Source: Phoma sp. XZ068
Lineage: Eukaryota; Ascomycota; Dothideomycetes; Pleosporales; Didymellaceae
DNA length: 64,000 bases
Assembly: GCA_004835665.1 (NCBI GenBank)
Contig: RBKR01000005.1
Span: 682,001-746,000, forward strand
Reading direction: 5' to 3'
Every line of letters starts with the position of its first letter. The stretch's first letter is position 1. The position numbers were made by a program, and so were the translations under genes. Of the stretch, positions 40,435 through 51,903 are shown in pieces. Under the pieces are notes generated by a model. That model worked only from the letters and a program-made list of their open reading frames with translations, was not told the origin of the DNA and made no database searches.

Positions 40435-41973
40435 GAGTACTATAGCACGGCTGGCCTTGGTTAGAAGAAACAAAACAATCTGATTCCCGCGAATCACGCA
40501 ATATGGTAACATTCATCGTGGGACTGCTCATATTGTACTGTGGATCTGCACAACGTATACTCCTATCTGTTGGAAATGAAATCGGAATATGAATGGCTAT
40601 TGGTGAGGCTGAAAGCCACGGGATGGCATTCAGCCTTATAACCACACTCCAACTTCACAACTACCCCCAACCACGCGTTGACCTGGATCGTGCTTTGATC
40701 CATTAACAATATCCCTAACTGTAGGCTCTCTATTCAGCCCCGATCTAGTCAAAGGCTGGGCCACGACCACTTTCGCACTGCTCTCCCATTACCGTGCCTT
40801 ATGGCGATAAAATCGATTGCGTGGTCGGGACCAAAGACACGCGCAGTAATGTAAAAATCTCTGTCATATACGTCTTGTTTCATTGCCTGGTGGTAATCCA
40901 ATTGGGATCATGGTTGGTAGCTTGAAGAGCAAAGGTTGATCCATATGGGAAACACTTCGGCGCCGACTACTATCATTGACGAGGAACGAGCTGAAGGGCG
41001 GCTATCTTCAATTCGAAAAATGGCCGGATTTTGAGCGCAGCTAAGGTAATATGCCCGACTGGTCTACGCGTAGCCTTGATCTAACTTTCTCTTGACAAGG
41101 CTCAGGCCATCTTAATCGCGCCTACGTACGTCTGTTGAACTGTGACTTGTGTGTGATCTCATTCATTCTTTGAGAGCACCTTAAAGACACACGTGGACCG
41201 TCTTTTCCAAGAGAGAAAAAGGAGGTTCCTCTCCGTACCTAGGTAACCATTTCGGCTGTGCTATGCCAAGAATTAAATTCACGCGCAAGGGCAGCTTGCA
41301 GCGACATGTATGGCGATGCCAGAAATCAATCGGGGGAATAAGAACCAGCTAATCAGCAGCCACGGCGGAACTGAAGGGGGCAATGAGCTCGTGGGTTGTC
41401 CTGCTAGGCGTGCAACTGTGAAATGCACATTAAACCTGAGCGACTGCACGGGCGCAAGCTTGATGGCAGTGAGCAGTGCACTCCCGTCTGGCCTAGAATC
41501 AATAACGGCGACCTTCATCAACAACACGGCACGCGACCCCGCCTTGTAAGCGATGCTCCGTTCCTGGTCTTAAGTAGCGAATCCCCTCGAAAGCTGGGGT
41601 ACAAAGCGTTGATACGAACACGAACCTAGCGCGAAACTAGAAGGCGGGCCCGTTCGTGCACCCGCCCCCTTTCCTATCTTGGCCCGGTTAATCAGTGGCA
41701 GGCGACCAGAGCACATGCAACAACAGAACGGTGGAACTGTTGTTCTTCATCGTTTTCACCTTCTGCGATCCTACCAACGGCTACTACGGACGAGGTTGTG
41801 CTGGATGCGCTGCATGATATTGAGACCTTGAGAAATTTGACGTTTGGCGCAGTACAGGAACAGTTTGGATTATACGAACACTATCGCGACTGCGATAGAG
41901 CGCAAGCCGCGTGTGCGGGGATCTGTCGTAATCGGGAAACAACCGTTTCTTTGATAAGTGAAAGCTGCTTGTG
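40435..41973. other. Intergenic, 1.54 kb
   Basis: No gene supported. Overlapping ORFs at 41279-41629 on both strands have no family-like content. The right end is the promoter of the MFS gene. Confidence 0.5.
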
Positions 41974-43618
41974 ATGAAAGCAGACGGCTCCTGGCTGAAG
42001 ATGAGCGAAATAACACCCGTGGAAACCCACGGAAGCACGCTCAAGGAAGCGACGCAAGTCGAGGAAGACATCTATGAGAACGCACAGGGCTCGTCATCAC
42101 GTGCGATGAATGGAGAGGCAGAAACACAGGCTACTTCGTCGAAGAGACGGCCGAAGCCTAAACAGACGTATAGCCATGCGCACTTCAAAGTATACAAGAG
42201 GAGATGGCTTGGTCTTGGGCAGCTGGTACTATTAAACATCGTCGTTAGTTGGGACGTGAGTTGAAATACCAGACGACATGATAACTTGTATATGCTGACA
42301 AGGAACAGTGGTTGACGTTTGCACCCGTGTCGACATCGGCAGCGACATACTTCGATGTTTCTGAAACAGCGATAAACTGGCTTTCCATTGCCTTCTTTTT
42401 CGCCTTTACAGTCGCAACTCCACTTGTCATCTGGACGCTTCACCGTAGCCCCAAGGAGAGCATTCTCTGGGCGTCCGGTCTACTTCTAATCGGCAACTGG
42501 GTGCGCTACGCAGGTACACGCGCCTCAGGCGGCATTTTCGGCGTTGTGATGTTTGGCCAGATCTTGACTGGCTTTGCGCAACCCTTTGTACTTGCTGCAC
42601 CGACGAGATACTCAGACATGTGGTTTACGGAGCGAGGACGAGTAGGCGCGACTGCAGTAGCCAGTCTGGCTAATCCATTCGGCGGTGCTGTAAGTTTAAC
42701 CTTCTGAACTATTCTGAGCTACACTGACCAAAGCAGCTCGCTCAGCTTGTAAATCCCTTCCTCGGCTCAGTCGACAAGATTGTCCTGATCGTCTCGATAA
42801 TCGCAACCGTATCCTGCATACCCTCCTTCTTCGTCCCTGCCGCACCCCCAACACCACCTACCGCCTCTTCCAGCCTCTCAAGAACGCCAGTGTTTGAGTC
42901 GATACGGCACATGCTCCGCTCTCCCCCTTTCTACGTCGTCTTCCTCACCTTCAGCGTCTATGTCGGCTTCTTCAACGCCTTCTCCTCACTGCTAAACCAA
43001 ATCCTCTACCCGTACGGTTTCTCCGAAGACGAGGCCGGAATCTGCGGCGCGGTGCTCATCGTAGTTGGTCTGGTCGTCGCAGCCGTCACTTCGCCCGTTC
43101 TTGATCGCACACACGCATACCTCTTAGGCATTAAGATCCTATGTCCGCTTGTTGCGTTGAGCTACCTGGCCATGATCTGGGCGCCGCAGACGAGGACTAT
43201 TGTTGCGCCCTATGTGCTTAGTGCGGTGTTGGGCGCGAGTTCGTTCAGTCTGCTGCCCGTTGCGCTGGAGTATCTAGTCGAGATCACCTTTCCAGCTAGT
43301 CCTGAAGTTAGTTCGACGATCTGCTGGGTTGGGGGCCAGTTCTTTGGGGCGTGCTTTGTGCTTATTATGGATGCATTGAAGGATGGGCGACCTGTGGATT
43401 TGGATAAAGTCAGCAATGGGGGAAGGACGGCGGGAGGAGGGGATAGACCTCCTGGGAATATGTATAATGCTCTGGTTTTCGAGGCAGTCGTATGCATGGT
43501 GGTCTTGCCGTTGCCGTTGATGTTGGGGGTGAAACGGCTGGGTCTGGCGATTGGAGAGGGAAGGCTGAAGGTCGATGAGCACAGAGAAGCGGAGGTCGTG
43601 GAAGGACAGGAGAGTTGA
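41974..43618 (+). CDS. MFS transporter, FLVCR-like
   Basis: 514 aa with about twelve membrane segments. Exons 41974-42255, 42309-42689 and 42737-43618; introns 42256-42308 and 42690-42736 both have CTGAC branch sites. An 80-residue polar N-terminus precedes the first helix. The signature [20 protein letters not shown] followed by [13 protein letters not shown] is typical of the FLVCR/DIRC2 branch of the major facilitator family, whose animal members move haem, choline or similar compounds. The second half begins [21 protein letters not shown] second start (ATG 42001, [11 protein letters not shown]) is possible. The substrate in fungi is unknown. Confidence 0.88.
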
Positions 43619-43953
43619 CTATTGGAGGATTACGATGCTACGTAGTCCAATACAGGGGGTCTTCTTCTTATCGCTGCTACCCTAATTTGTGGAAAATGAG
43701 TTATTTTTGAGATCGTGGCACGAAGAAAGCCATCTCAAGGGCTGAAAGTGTCCTTGCACGAAAAAGGTGATTGCTTGAGGTAATGAAATTGCTTGGCATG
43801 GTAAATAGTACAGTGTTATTCTAAACATGACTCTGGTATTTACAGTCATCCTTAACGTGTCTTGTCGTTTCTTTCGATCTAACTGCCATCTTCCAACTAT
43901 CGAGTCATGTATTCGGCGCGGTAGTGGTCGAGGTGAGCGATATGTTGACGAGT
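43619..43953. other. Convergent intergenic, 335 bp
   Basis: 3' regions of the MFS gene and of QCR6. No gene seen. Confidence 0.55.
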
Positions 43954-44576
43954 TTACTTGAGCTGAGCAAAGAGCTTGGGGGCGGCGCACTGAGTTGCGC
44001 AGTGGGCGAGGTGGAAGACTATCATATGTTAGTCTCGACGCATGATTTTTCGCTTGGTGGTTGACGTACACTCCTCAATGCAGTCCTCGCTAGCCTTGCC
44101 GTCGTTGTCAATCTGCCCGGTGACGCGCTCGACGCACTCGTCGTAGTGGTGCTTGGGGGCGTGGCACTCCTTGGAGTTGCGGCACTCTGTGATGATTCAT
44201 TAGCTGCAATTCGAGATCCCAGTGGTTGTCGAGCAAATCCCAGTCGTGTGCGTTGTGTTGGTTGTCAATGGCTCATCAGGTCCCGTCAAGGCGTTCTGAG
44301 TAGCCAATGGTGCTGGAATTGTCGGCTGTCGCGGCTTAAGGGCTACTCACCCTCCTCAAGAACCTCCTTAGGGTCTGTGTATTCCTCCTCCTCCTCTTCC
44401 TCCTCCTCGGCATCGCCACCGTCCTCGCTAGACTCCTCAGAATCATTGGAATCCTCCTTGCTGGCCTCAGCCTCGGCGCCAGACTCGTCGGTTCCAGATG
44501 CGGGAGCAGCTTCGGCATCGGCCGAGGGGAGAGCGAATGTCTCCCAGACGTCGGAGAAAAAGTCGGTGATACCCAT
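43954..44576 (-). CDS. QCR6: Cytochrome bc1 complex subunit 6 (hinge protein)
   Basis: Acidic hinge protein of mitochondrial complex III; it helps dock cytochrome c on cytochrome c1. Three exons, 44576-44351, 44186-44070 and 44018-43954, give 135 aa. Introns are 44187-44350 (164 nt, long for this window) and 44019-44069 (GACTAAC branch). Residues 20-77 are almost wholly acidic, with a run of nine Glu encoded by a CTC/TTC-rich tract. The C-terminal helical hairpin has paired cysteines: CRNSKECHAPKHHYDECVER, EDCIEE and FHLAHCATQCAAPKLFAQLK. Length and Cys spacing match Qcr6/UCRH. Confidence 0.93.
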
Positions 44577-44818
44577 TGTGACGGCGGGGCGACAATTGAG
44601 TCTCGAGGGGGTCGGGTGGTGATGTAGACGGCGGGTGAGGGTTTTGGAGCTGTCGAGGTTGAAGCCGGGATGTCGAATTCGTCCAGAGACTTGGCGGCGC
44701 TAGTGTCATCAAAACGAGCCGCGAACTCATTGGACCCTTCACGCACCACTTAGTGGAGGTGGATTGTTCACTCCAAATGCACTCGAACTTGCTGATGATA
44801 TTGATGATGTAGCTACAG

Positions 44819-45632
44819 CTAGCCGCGATGCCTTTTGAATGCTTCTTGCACACTCACGCCCGCCTCCACGTCCGCAATCACCTTTTCGTCTGCGCCCACG
44901 AGCTTTGGCAGCAGCTCGAGTAGCTCATCGATCTTTCCTCGTGGGACTGCGACCACGCCATTCTCAAAGGGATCGATCATGACAATGTCGCCAGCCTCGA
45001 CGGTTGTCTCGCCAATATGCACCGGCACATTGTGCGCATGAAATTTCGTCTCTGCGCCTGCACCAATAATCGATGTCCCTTTTGACCAGATAGGCAGCTG
45101 TGTTTCGTTCAGTGCCACCAGGTCTCGTACTCTACCGTCGACGACCAGACCATGTGCGCCGAGATGCTTCATACGAGCAGCCATGATGCCGCCTACAACT
45201 GCGCAAGACTGGCCTGCTGGCTGGCTGATCACAACAATGGTGCCGTCCTCTGCATAATCTGCATATGGTCTTGAGTCGGGGAGGTTCGAGGCAGGTGCGT
45301 TTTGAGATAGGCTTGTGGGATTTGGGAATGATTTGGTAGCTTTGGGAGCCATAAGGAATGTTGATGCAGGTGCAACGACCTTCTTCAGCTCTGGCTTTGG
45401 TATGCTTGCAGTGTGCGGCATTGGCTCTGTTCGACGTCAACGCGGCTCCAAAACACTCAGGCTAAGTCGTACGTATATTGGTCAGAAAACCTGCACCTGG
45501 GACATTGAGCTTGAGCAAGCCGTCGGCAAGCTAGATCCCGTGAGCATGAAGCTTCAAGGTGACAATGACTCCTCTCAAACTCACATCGCATGCTGCGTAC
45601 TTGTACAGTTCTTTCCACCTGGGTGACGCCAT
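44819..45632 (-). CDS. RraA-like / HMG (4-hydroxy-4-methyl-2-oxoglutarate) aldolase-like protein
   Basis: 237 aa in three exons: 45632-45585, 45530-45473 and 45426-44819. Introns are 45531-45584 (GTGAGT...CTAG) and 45427-45472 (GTACGA, TTGACG, CAG). The first two short exons give MASPRWKELYKYAACD and LADGLLKLNVPGAGFL, which complete the conserved CD..D.LLKL start of the RraA fold; a single-ORF reading would miss them. Further motifs: QPAGQSCAVVGGIMAARMK, GLVVDGRVRDL (Arg/Asp of the active site), PIWSKGTSIIG and GDIVMIDPFENGVVAVPR. Bacterial relatives are metal-dependent aldolases/decarboxylases or regulators of RNase E. Fungal members probably cleave or decarboxylate oxo acids. Start codon 242 bp or more from QCR6's ATG. 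Confidence 0.88.
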
Positions 45633-46307
45633 CTTAGGTGCTATAGTACGATTCAGAGGATAGGAGCTTCAAAGCTGTGTAGAATGTAATGCACTCCGAG
45701 TGGAACGCTTGCTCTGTGCTCCTAGTTCCATGACCCCGCTAGGCCGAGGTGTTCATGAGCTCCCAGGTACCACGCCTCAAAGTACGGTGTCGTTCACATG
45801 CATTGCAGCCCACAAGTAGCATTGCAAAAAAAAAAAAAAAGCATATCGAAGAGCCTCAGCAATTGCCACTGCTGCAACCTTCAGAAGCAAATTAAGATCG
45901 GTCGTTACGCCTTCGTTTCCTGATAGAAGCGGGCGTGTTAGTCTCGCGTTTTAGGTCAAACAACAGCCCTGTGATGTCATGCGCAGACAAGGTTGCGTGA
46001 ACAGCGCTCAAAAGCGGAACCTATAAGAACCGTGGAGTGATACCCAAGAGCCTACCTTCAGTTTGGTGGTGTGGTGGATGAGGCTCAGTTTGACAGCTGT
46101 CACGTGGAGCTACGCCACAGCCACGGCGGATCGGCGGAGCGCTTCGACGCAATGTTCGGCCGCCTTCTACTCATCACCATCCACTAGCGACTTGCATTGT
46201 CGCGACGTCTCCCCAGACTGATGCGCATTCATTCTTCGCCTTCTTCTTCCCCGTAGTCTGGTCTCCCCGTACACAACCGCGGCCTTTGCCGCTATTTACG
46301 ATTCAAC
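45633..46307. other. Divergent intergenic, 675 bp
   Basis: Promoters of the RraA-like gene and YME1. It contains a run of about 15 A near 45827-45840. The right part is pyrimidine-rich. No gene seen. Confidence 0.5.
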
Positions 46308-48646
46308 ATGGCTTCCACTGCACCCTTCGCGGTTCACGTAAGTGTGCTTGCCACGATCTCCGACATCGCGTCATTGCACACCCACTGACTTGTCGACAGA
46401 ATCTCGTCGCCGCTGCCACAGGAATGCGTCCCACCCTGTCTGCTACTCTGAGGCCCTCATGGCAGACATTCGGTCGCAAGTCCGCTGTCGACAGTGGCAG
46501 ACAGATGCACACCACCCTACCTCGCGTCTATAATCCCGTCGCCCGCAACCTGTCTATGAAGTCGCATATGACAAGACAGTACTCGTCTTTGTCGCGCAAT
46601 GGGCTTCTCTCACACCTTCGCCAGCAACCCAGGTTTGGCATGGTCGGTCTTGGTCTCTCGCAGCAGCGCTCGCTCTTTGGTGGTCCTTCGCGGGATCAGC
46701 TTGCTCGTCTTGAGGAAGCTGCCAACAACAACCCTAACAGTGCTACTTCTCAGGCTTCTTTCTACTCGGCTGTCATGCGCGCCAACATGCCGCAAATCGT
46801 CATCGATCGTTACAACACCGGCCAGTTCGCCACCAACGCCGTCTCCGACCGTCTCTACCGCCAGGCACTCGAAAAGACTGGCCAGTCTGCTGCTATCGGA
46901 AATGCACAAGGAGGCAACAACGGCCTGACGCCACAACAAATCCAAGCTGTCAGCCAGGCTGTGGGCGCCAACATGGGCGCAGGTCAGATTGGCAAGGCAC
47001 GCGGCGGTGTCGGTGTCAAGAGTGACCCAGTCTACGTTGTAGTCGAAGAGTCCATGTTGAACGTCATCTTCAAGTGGGTCAGATGGGCTGCTAGCTTTGC
47101 GCTGGCTGCCTATGTCTCCTTGATTGTGATCACCCTCTTCATCGAGACCACTGGCATCATGAAGAAGGTTGGCGGTGGAACCAGCGCTGAGGTTCGTCCG
47201 GAGCACCAGACCACTCGTTTCAGCGATGTACACGGCTGCGACGAGGCCAAGGAGGAGCTTCTCGATGTTGTTGATTTCCTGAAGCACCCTGAGCGCTACA
47301 ACAAGCTCGGTGGCAGGCTGCCCAAGGGTGTCTTGCTCATTGGTCCTCCTGGTACTGGTAAGACTCTCCTCGCTCGTGCTGTTGCCGGCGAGGCTGGTGT
47401 TCCGTTCTTCTACATGTCTGGGTCCGAATTCGACGAGGTTTACGTGGGTGTCGGTGCTAAGCGCGTTCGCGAGCTCTTCGCCACCGCTCGAACCAAGGCT
47501 CCTGCTATTGTCTTCATCGATGAGCTTGACGCTATCGGCGGCAAGCGCAAGTCGCGTGATGCCAACTACCACCGTCAAACCCTCAACCAGCTCCTGAACG
47601 ACCTCGATGGATTCGACCAGAGCACCGGTGTCATCTTCATCGCTGCTACTAACCATCCGGAACTCCTCGACTCGGCCCTGCTTCGCCCTGGACGTTTCGA
47701 TCGTCACGTACAGGTCGAGCTCCCAGACGTCGGTGGCCGTCTTGCTATTCTGAAGTACCACACCAAGAAGATTCGCCTCTCGCCTGATATCGACCTTTCC
47801 ACCATAGCCCGTGGCACTCCAGGCTTCTCGGGTGCCGAGCTTGAGAACCTTGCCAATTCTGCAGCTATCCGCGCCTCCAAGCTCCAGTCCAAGTTCGTCT
47901 CGCTGAACGACCTTGAATGGGCCAAGGACAAGATCACCATGGGTTCTGAGAAGAAGACTCGCACAGTACCTCTTCAGGACAAGATCCACACTGCTTACCA
48001 CGAGGGTGGCCACGCCCTGGTCGGTATCTTCACCAAAGGTTACAACGATGTTCACAAGGCCACTATTCTGCCCCGAGGTCATGCAGCGGGTATCACATTC
48101 TTCCTTCCTCAGGAAGAGCACCACCATACACGTTCACAGTACATTCGTCAATTGCAAGTCTGCATGGGAGGCAAGATGGCTGAAGAGATCATCTTTGGCG
48201 CCGACAACGTAGCTGATGGTGCTTCTGGAGATATCCAGCAAGCAACCCAGTTAGCTTACAGTATGGTGACTTCTTGCGGTTTCTCAGACATGCTCGGCAA
48301 TGTTGACTTCAAGTCGAATTACGAGATGGTTTCACCGGAGACCAAGCGCCTGATCGACAACGAAGTCCGACGCTTAATCGACGAGGCCAGGTCGAGCGCG
48401 AGAGATCTTCTCCTTTCGAAGCGTCCTGAGCTCGATCGACTAGCAGAAGCCCTCGTCCAGTACGAGACCTTGGACAAGGAAGAGATCCTGAAGGTCATCA
48501 AGGGCGAAAACCTACCCAACCGCATCAAGTCGTCACCCGACGCACCCATCAAGATGCCCAAGAGAATACTTCCCTCCCCTGTAGTACCACCCGTACCTGG
48601 TACTGGTAGTGAGGGAGGACCTCCAGGTCCTAGTGTGGTAGCGTAA
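46308..48646 (+). CDS. YME1: Mitochondrial i-AAA protease (FtsH family)
   Basis: ATP-dependent zinc protease of the mitochondrial inner membrane, active side facing the intermembrane space; it degrades misfolded or surplus membrane proteins. Exons 46308-46337 and 46400-48646 give 758 aa; the intron (46338-46399) follows ten codons. The first 90 residues are basic and Ser-rich, a mitochondrial presequence. One membrane helix ([20 protein letters not shown], about 230-250), as in Yme1 and unlike two-helix m-AAA subunits. The AAA domain has Walker [12 protein letters not shown], Walker [13 protein letters not shown] and second region [17 protein letters not shown]. The protease site is [11 protein letters not shown] with HExxH-type His residues, and downstream Asp in [11 protein letters not shown]. 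Length is normal. Confidence 0.96.
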
Positions 48647-49265
48647 GGGAGTGATCGAAATTTGATCTGGACAGAACTATCGCATTTTTTGCATGCAGAG
48701 GCGAATGGCGTTATTCCAACCCTCTTCCCTCTCGCTTCGAGCACATTCTCGGTTTTGAACTTTCATTGTGTACAATATGGGTATCAATATCGCTATCGAA
48801 AAGCATAGCGTAGGAACGAAGCTGCCGCATTGAGCGACGCAGATTGTAGGAAGAGAATAGGAGATGTAACTAGACTGAGGTCAGCTGAATGAAAAGATGA
48901 AATGCAAATAGATCGATTTGATGTATTGAGACGTCGTTGTGCAAAGTTTCGTATGGTACACCTTTCTTCACAAGCGCCGCCTCTATCTCACTTGTACGAC
49001 GGGAACAAGCGTCAGAACCTTCGCTAGAAACATCTTGTCAGTCTGTATGTAGCAGATTTTCACTTTACAGATCAACAGTGGTATGGAAGAACATCTGCTT
49101 TTGAATTATTGTGGTTTAGACAAAATTAATTGTAGGCATACACCACTAATAAGCACGAATTGCTTCGGCCTGCCATTGTTATCGGTGACAGCTTCCTGCA
49201 CAATCAGACAACCAAAGGCATGTCGGTCAATTAGAGAAACCTGGCCTTAACATCACCTCCTTCCT
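48647..49265. other. Convergent intergenic, 619 bp
   Basis: 3' regions of YME1 and of the following minus-strand gene. No gene or repeat recognised. Confidence 0.5.
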
Positions 49266-51371
49266 TCAGGCGCCGTCCCTTTCCCTCCACATAATCACCT
49301 TGCCACTGCCATTCCCGCATGCATCCAGCCATTTCTTAAAAGCCGCAACATCCACCCTGTACCCTTCAATCAGAGGTAGGTGTCCAGCCTTTTCCATCTT
49401 CAGCACCGTGCGATTCAATGTCGCGCACTCTCGCTGCTCAATGTCTGCGTTCGTGTCAACTGAGGGTAGCTCGGAGCTACTACTAGCTGACCGCAGAGTC
49501 TGGTGGAAGTTAGATCTTGGCGCACTGCGGAGTGGAAGACATAAGTTCTGGAGGGAGGAGAAGCGCTTGAGGTTGACTGGTGACTCAACCGTTGATTTTG
49601 GAGTCTCAACATTGGGGTAGATGGTATGTAGACAGTCGCTGGATGCTGTAACAGCACTGATATGCCAGGCGAGTATCATATGTGGCGGTGTACCTCCATC
49701 TTCCGGCTCCTTTCCTTTGATGAGGACGTAGTACCATCGTCCTTCGCCTGTCTTGGCGCGTTGCGCCATTTCCATGTGGCGAACGTGCTTAGCTGCTTCA
49801 CTTTTGGTCAGTCCAAGGGTTCTCTTGATAGCGGTTATAGGAGAACTACTTCGACGTAACGCTTGGCTACTAGCGGTGCTCTCAGGAACATCGAAGACGT
49901 CGACCTCATGGTAGGACAACTCTGCGACATCACCAGGACCCAGGAACCGTATCTCCTCATGTGGTTGCACGCTGGTATCGTAGAAGCTTACTGAAACCAG
50001 CTGTTTCTTGACTGGCGGCATGATCCTGTATGGGAAGGCTGGATGTACAGAGAAGAGTTTGGGATCCGGCAGTCGAAGATAAAGCACCCACATCGTGTGA
50101 GACCACGTGAGGAGGATGGTAAGAAGTGCGTTGGTGTTACCTGGAAAGTCCATTTTCCATCTAGCCTCTTCATCGAGCGGCAGAACAGGCAAGCCAGCAA
50201 CATCGCCACGACGAGCGCGCTGGGAGAGTGGTGGGTCAGAGAAATTCTGGGCTGATGAGGAAGCAGAACGTTTTCTTGACGTAGGGGCCTTTACCGGCGA
50301 TGGTACTTGGACTGTGATTAGTGGTGTTTGCTTTGTTGCTGTAATTTTCTTGGGGTTCAATGAAGTATCATCGAATGCATCGTGAGGCTTACGGTCACTG
50401 CTGACGTTTCTGTGGAGGGAGCCATTCTTGGTATGTAAGTGATCCCAGGATTGCTGCTGAACAGCTGGTGGAGGGAAAAGTACTGGTAATGACTCTGTCC
50501 TTCTTAAGGCAGACACGTTATTATGTCCAATACCGTATACTTGTTCATTCGAGCGCAGGCTATTTGGCGGGGCATGGCGTACAGAGGGTGGGTGCACGCG
50601 CGGCGGCATGTTCGTGCTTGTGGAAGAATTTGAGGTGAAGCCATTGTTACTGCCATGAGCATGATTATGTGGAAGGAGTGAACTCGAACGTTGAGGGAAG
50701 GAGGGAGCCGGTACCGAGGAAGGCTCATTTCCACTTGCGGGACTGGCTGACCGTGAACCATCGTGGACAGTAAGAGTGGTGCTAGAGTCATATTCCCAGG
50801 CGCGAGGATCTTCATCGCCAAGTCGATAGTCTGTATGCTCACTCGCCGTGTCATTGGCGGCGTCGCTGTCGCTATCGAGGAAGGTATACCGCTGAGCAAC
50901 TGCAACAGCTTCTTTTCCAGACGTCCACCTTGGAACATCGATATTTAACCTTTCGCTCGTGCCAGCAGCAGAGGGACGGGATGGCGCTGGGCGTACTGGA
51001 CTTTCCATCTCCTCTAAGATATCCGCTAGATTTGTCTTACCTCGCTTTGGCGGCAACACAGCCGTGTGTTCATCAGTCCCGTTTCGGGAAAACACTCCGG
51101 CTGTATGCAACTGTTCGTACTTTTGTAGTCCAGTTTCGAACTTTTCTCTCAGGTCACTTGGCATGACCGGAGGCGGGATGAAGGGTTTTGGATCGCGCAT
51201 ACCCAATACCTGATGCAATGTCCTGGACGCGCCAAAGGTACGCACGACACCGTGCATGGTATCCGTCTTGCTGCGGCGCGATACCTCAGTTCTCAATTTG
51301 CTGTGTATATCACTAGATGGGTAGCTCGGAGACGAGCTTGGGCGCAGGTTTGGCATTGATGGCGAGCGCAT
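49266..51371 (-). CDS. Fungal-specific hypothetical protein, disordered N-half with conserved C-half
   Basis: 701 aa from the first ATG in frame at 51371; the frame stays open upstream for about 15 more codons (RIFNNALAEALSKLS), which look coding, so the real start is probably further 5'. Residues 1-410 are Ser/Pro-rich and disordered. The part from about 410 to 650 looks folded: ARWKMDFPGNTNALLTILLTWSHTMWVLYLRL, PVKKQLVSVSFYDT, RWYYVLIKGKEPEDGG, ILAWHISAVTASSDCLHTIYP. I do not recognise the fold. No signal peptide or membrane helix. Confidence 0.65.
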   Translation of the reverse strand: MRSPSMPNLRPSSSPSYPSSDIHSKLRTEVSRRSKTDTMHGVVRTFGASRTLHQVLGMRDPKPFIPPPVMPSDLREKFETGLQKYEQLHTAGVFSRNGTDEHTAVLPPKRGKTNLADILEEMESPVRPAPSRPSAAGTSERLNIDVPRWTSGKEAVAVAQRYTFLDSDSDAANDTASEHTDYRLGDEDPRAWEYDSSTTLTVHDGSRSASPASGNEPSSVPAPSFPQRSSSLLPHNHAHGSNNGFTSNSSTSTNMPPRVHPPSVRHAPPNSLRSNEQVYGIGHNNVSALRRTESLPVLFPPPAVQQQSWDHLHTKNGSLHRNVSSDRKPHDAFDDTSLNPKKITATKQTPLITVQVPSPVKAPTSRKRSASSSAQNFSDPPLSQRARRGDVAGLPVLPLDEEARWKMDFPGNTNALLTILLTWSHTMWVLYLRLPDPKLFSVHPAFPYRIMPPVKKQLVSVSFYDTSVQPHEEIRFLGPGDVAELSYHEVDVFDVPESTASSQALRRSSSPITAIKRTLGLTKSEAAKHVRHMEMAQRAKTGEGRWYYVLIKGKEPEDGGTPPHMILAWHISAVTASSDCLHTIYPNVETPKSTVESPVNLKRFSSLQNLCLPLRSAPRSNFHQTLRSASSSSELPSVDTNADIEQRECATLNRTVLKMEKAGHLPLIEGYRVDVAAFKKWLDACGNGSGKVIMWRERDGA

Positions 51372-51410
51372 ACTGAGCTTGCTGAGCGCCTCGGCGAGTG
51401 CGTTGTTGAA

Positions 51411-51565
51411 GATGCGGCTGGCGTATCATCAGAGTACCGGACTGTGAGTGATCGCGTTGAGGTAGGTGTGTTGTGCTCGTGCAGGAGGATTGGGGACCAT
51501 AGAGTAAATTTTCCCTCTGATTGTTTGTTTTCGTGAATGTCATTGCTGTCATATGGCGCGGTCAT
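51411..51565 (-). CDS. Possible 5' part of the preceding gene in another frame
   Basis: From an ATG at 51565 a frame reads MTAPYDSNDIHENK...FTLWSPILLHEH...RSLTVRYSDDTPA and then loses coding appearance where the next frame, ASRIFNNALAEAL, takes over at about 51411-51425. The two could form one N-terminus if a one-base shift is assumed or a short intron exists that I cannot define. An alternative upstream ATG (51673) would add a hydrophobic stretch. The link is tentative. Confidence 0.35.
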
Positions 51566-51903
51566 GGTGAAGTGAAGGCCACTCTGCAAGTTTGGCATGG
51601 AAGCAGTAAGCGTGAGCAGGAGTGAGGCCAGGAAGCCAACGTTAAGAAAGAAATGAAGTATTGTAATATTCATGTGTTTTTCTCGGACCTAACCAGTTCT
51701 CCTAGACTGTTAACATAGCTAGAACTAGGCAGGAGGGGAGGTGAAGGCGAGTTCAGGGAACGTTTCCAAGTAACATTAGATATTAGATTGCTAGCAGTTC
51801 AATGATTGCGAGGACATTGACACCTGCATGCAGATAGTGAAGCCGTGGCTCCCTTCTTCTGTAAGTTGGCCTATTCTCCTTGTGCGTCTAAGTTCAAGTA
51901 AAT

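Noticed and set aside
45827..45840. Poly-A run as a possible retroposon tail
   Set aside because: No adjacent element, coding remnant or target-site duplication seen.
46610..48127. 505-codon ORF antisense to YME1
   Set aside because: Shadow of a strongly biased coding sequence; the plus-strand AAA protease is certain.
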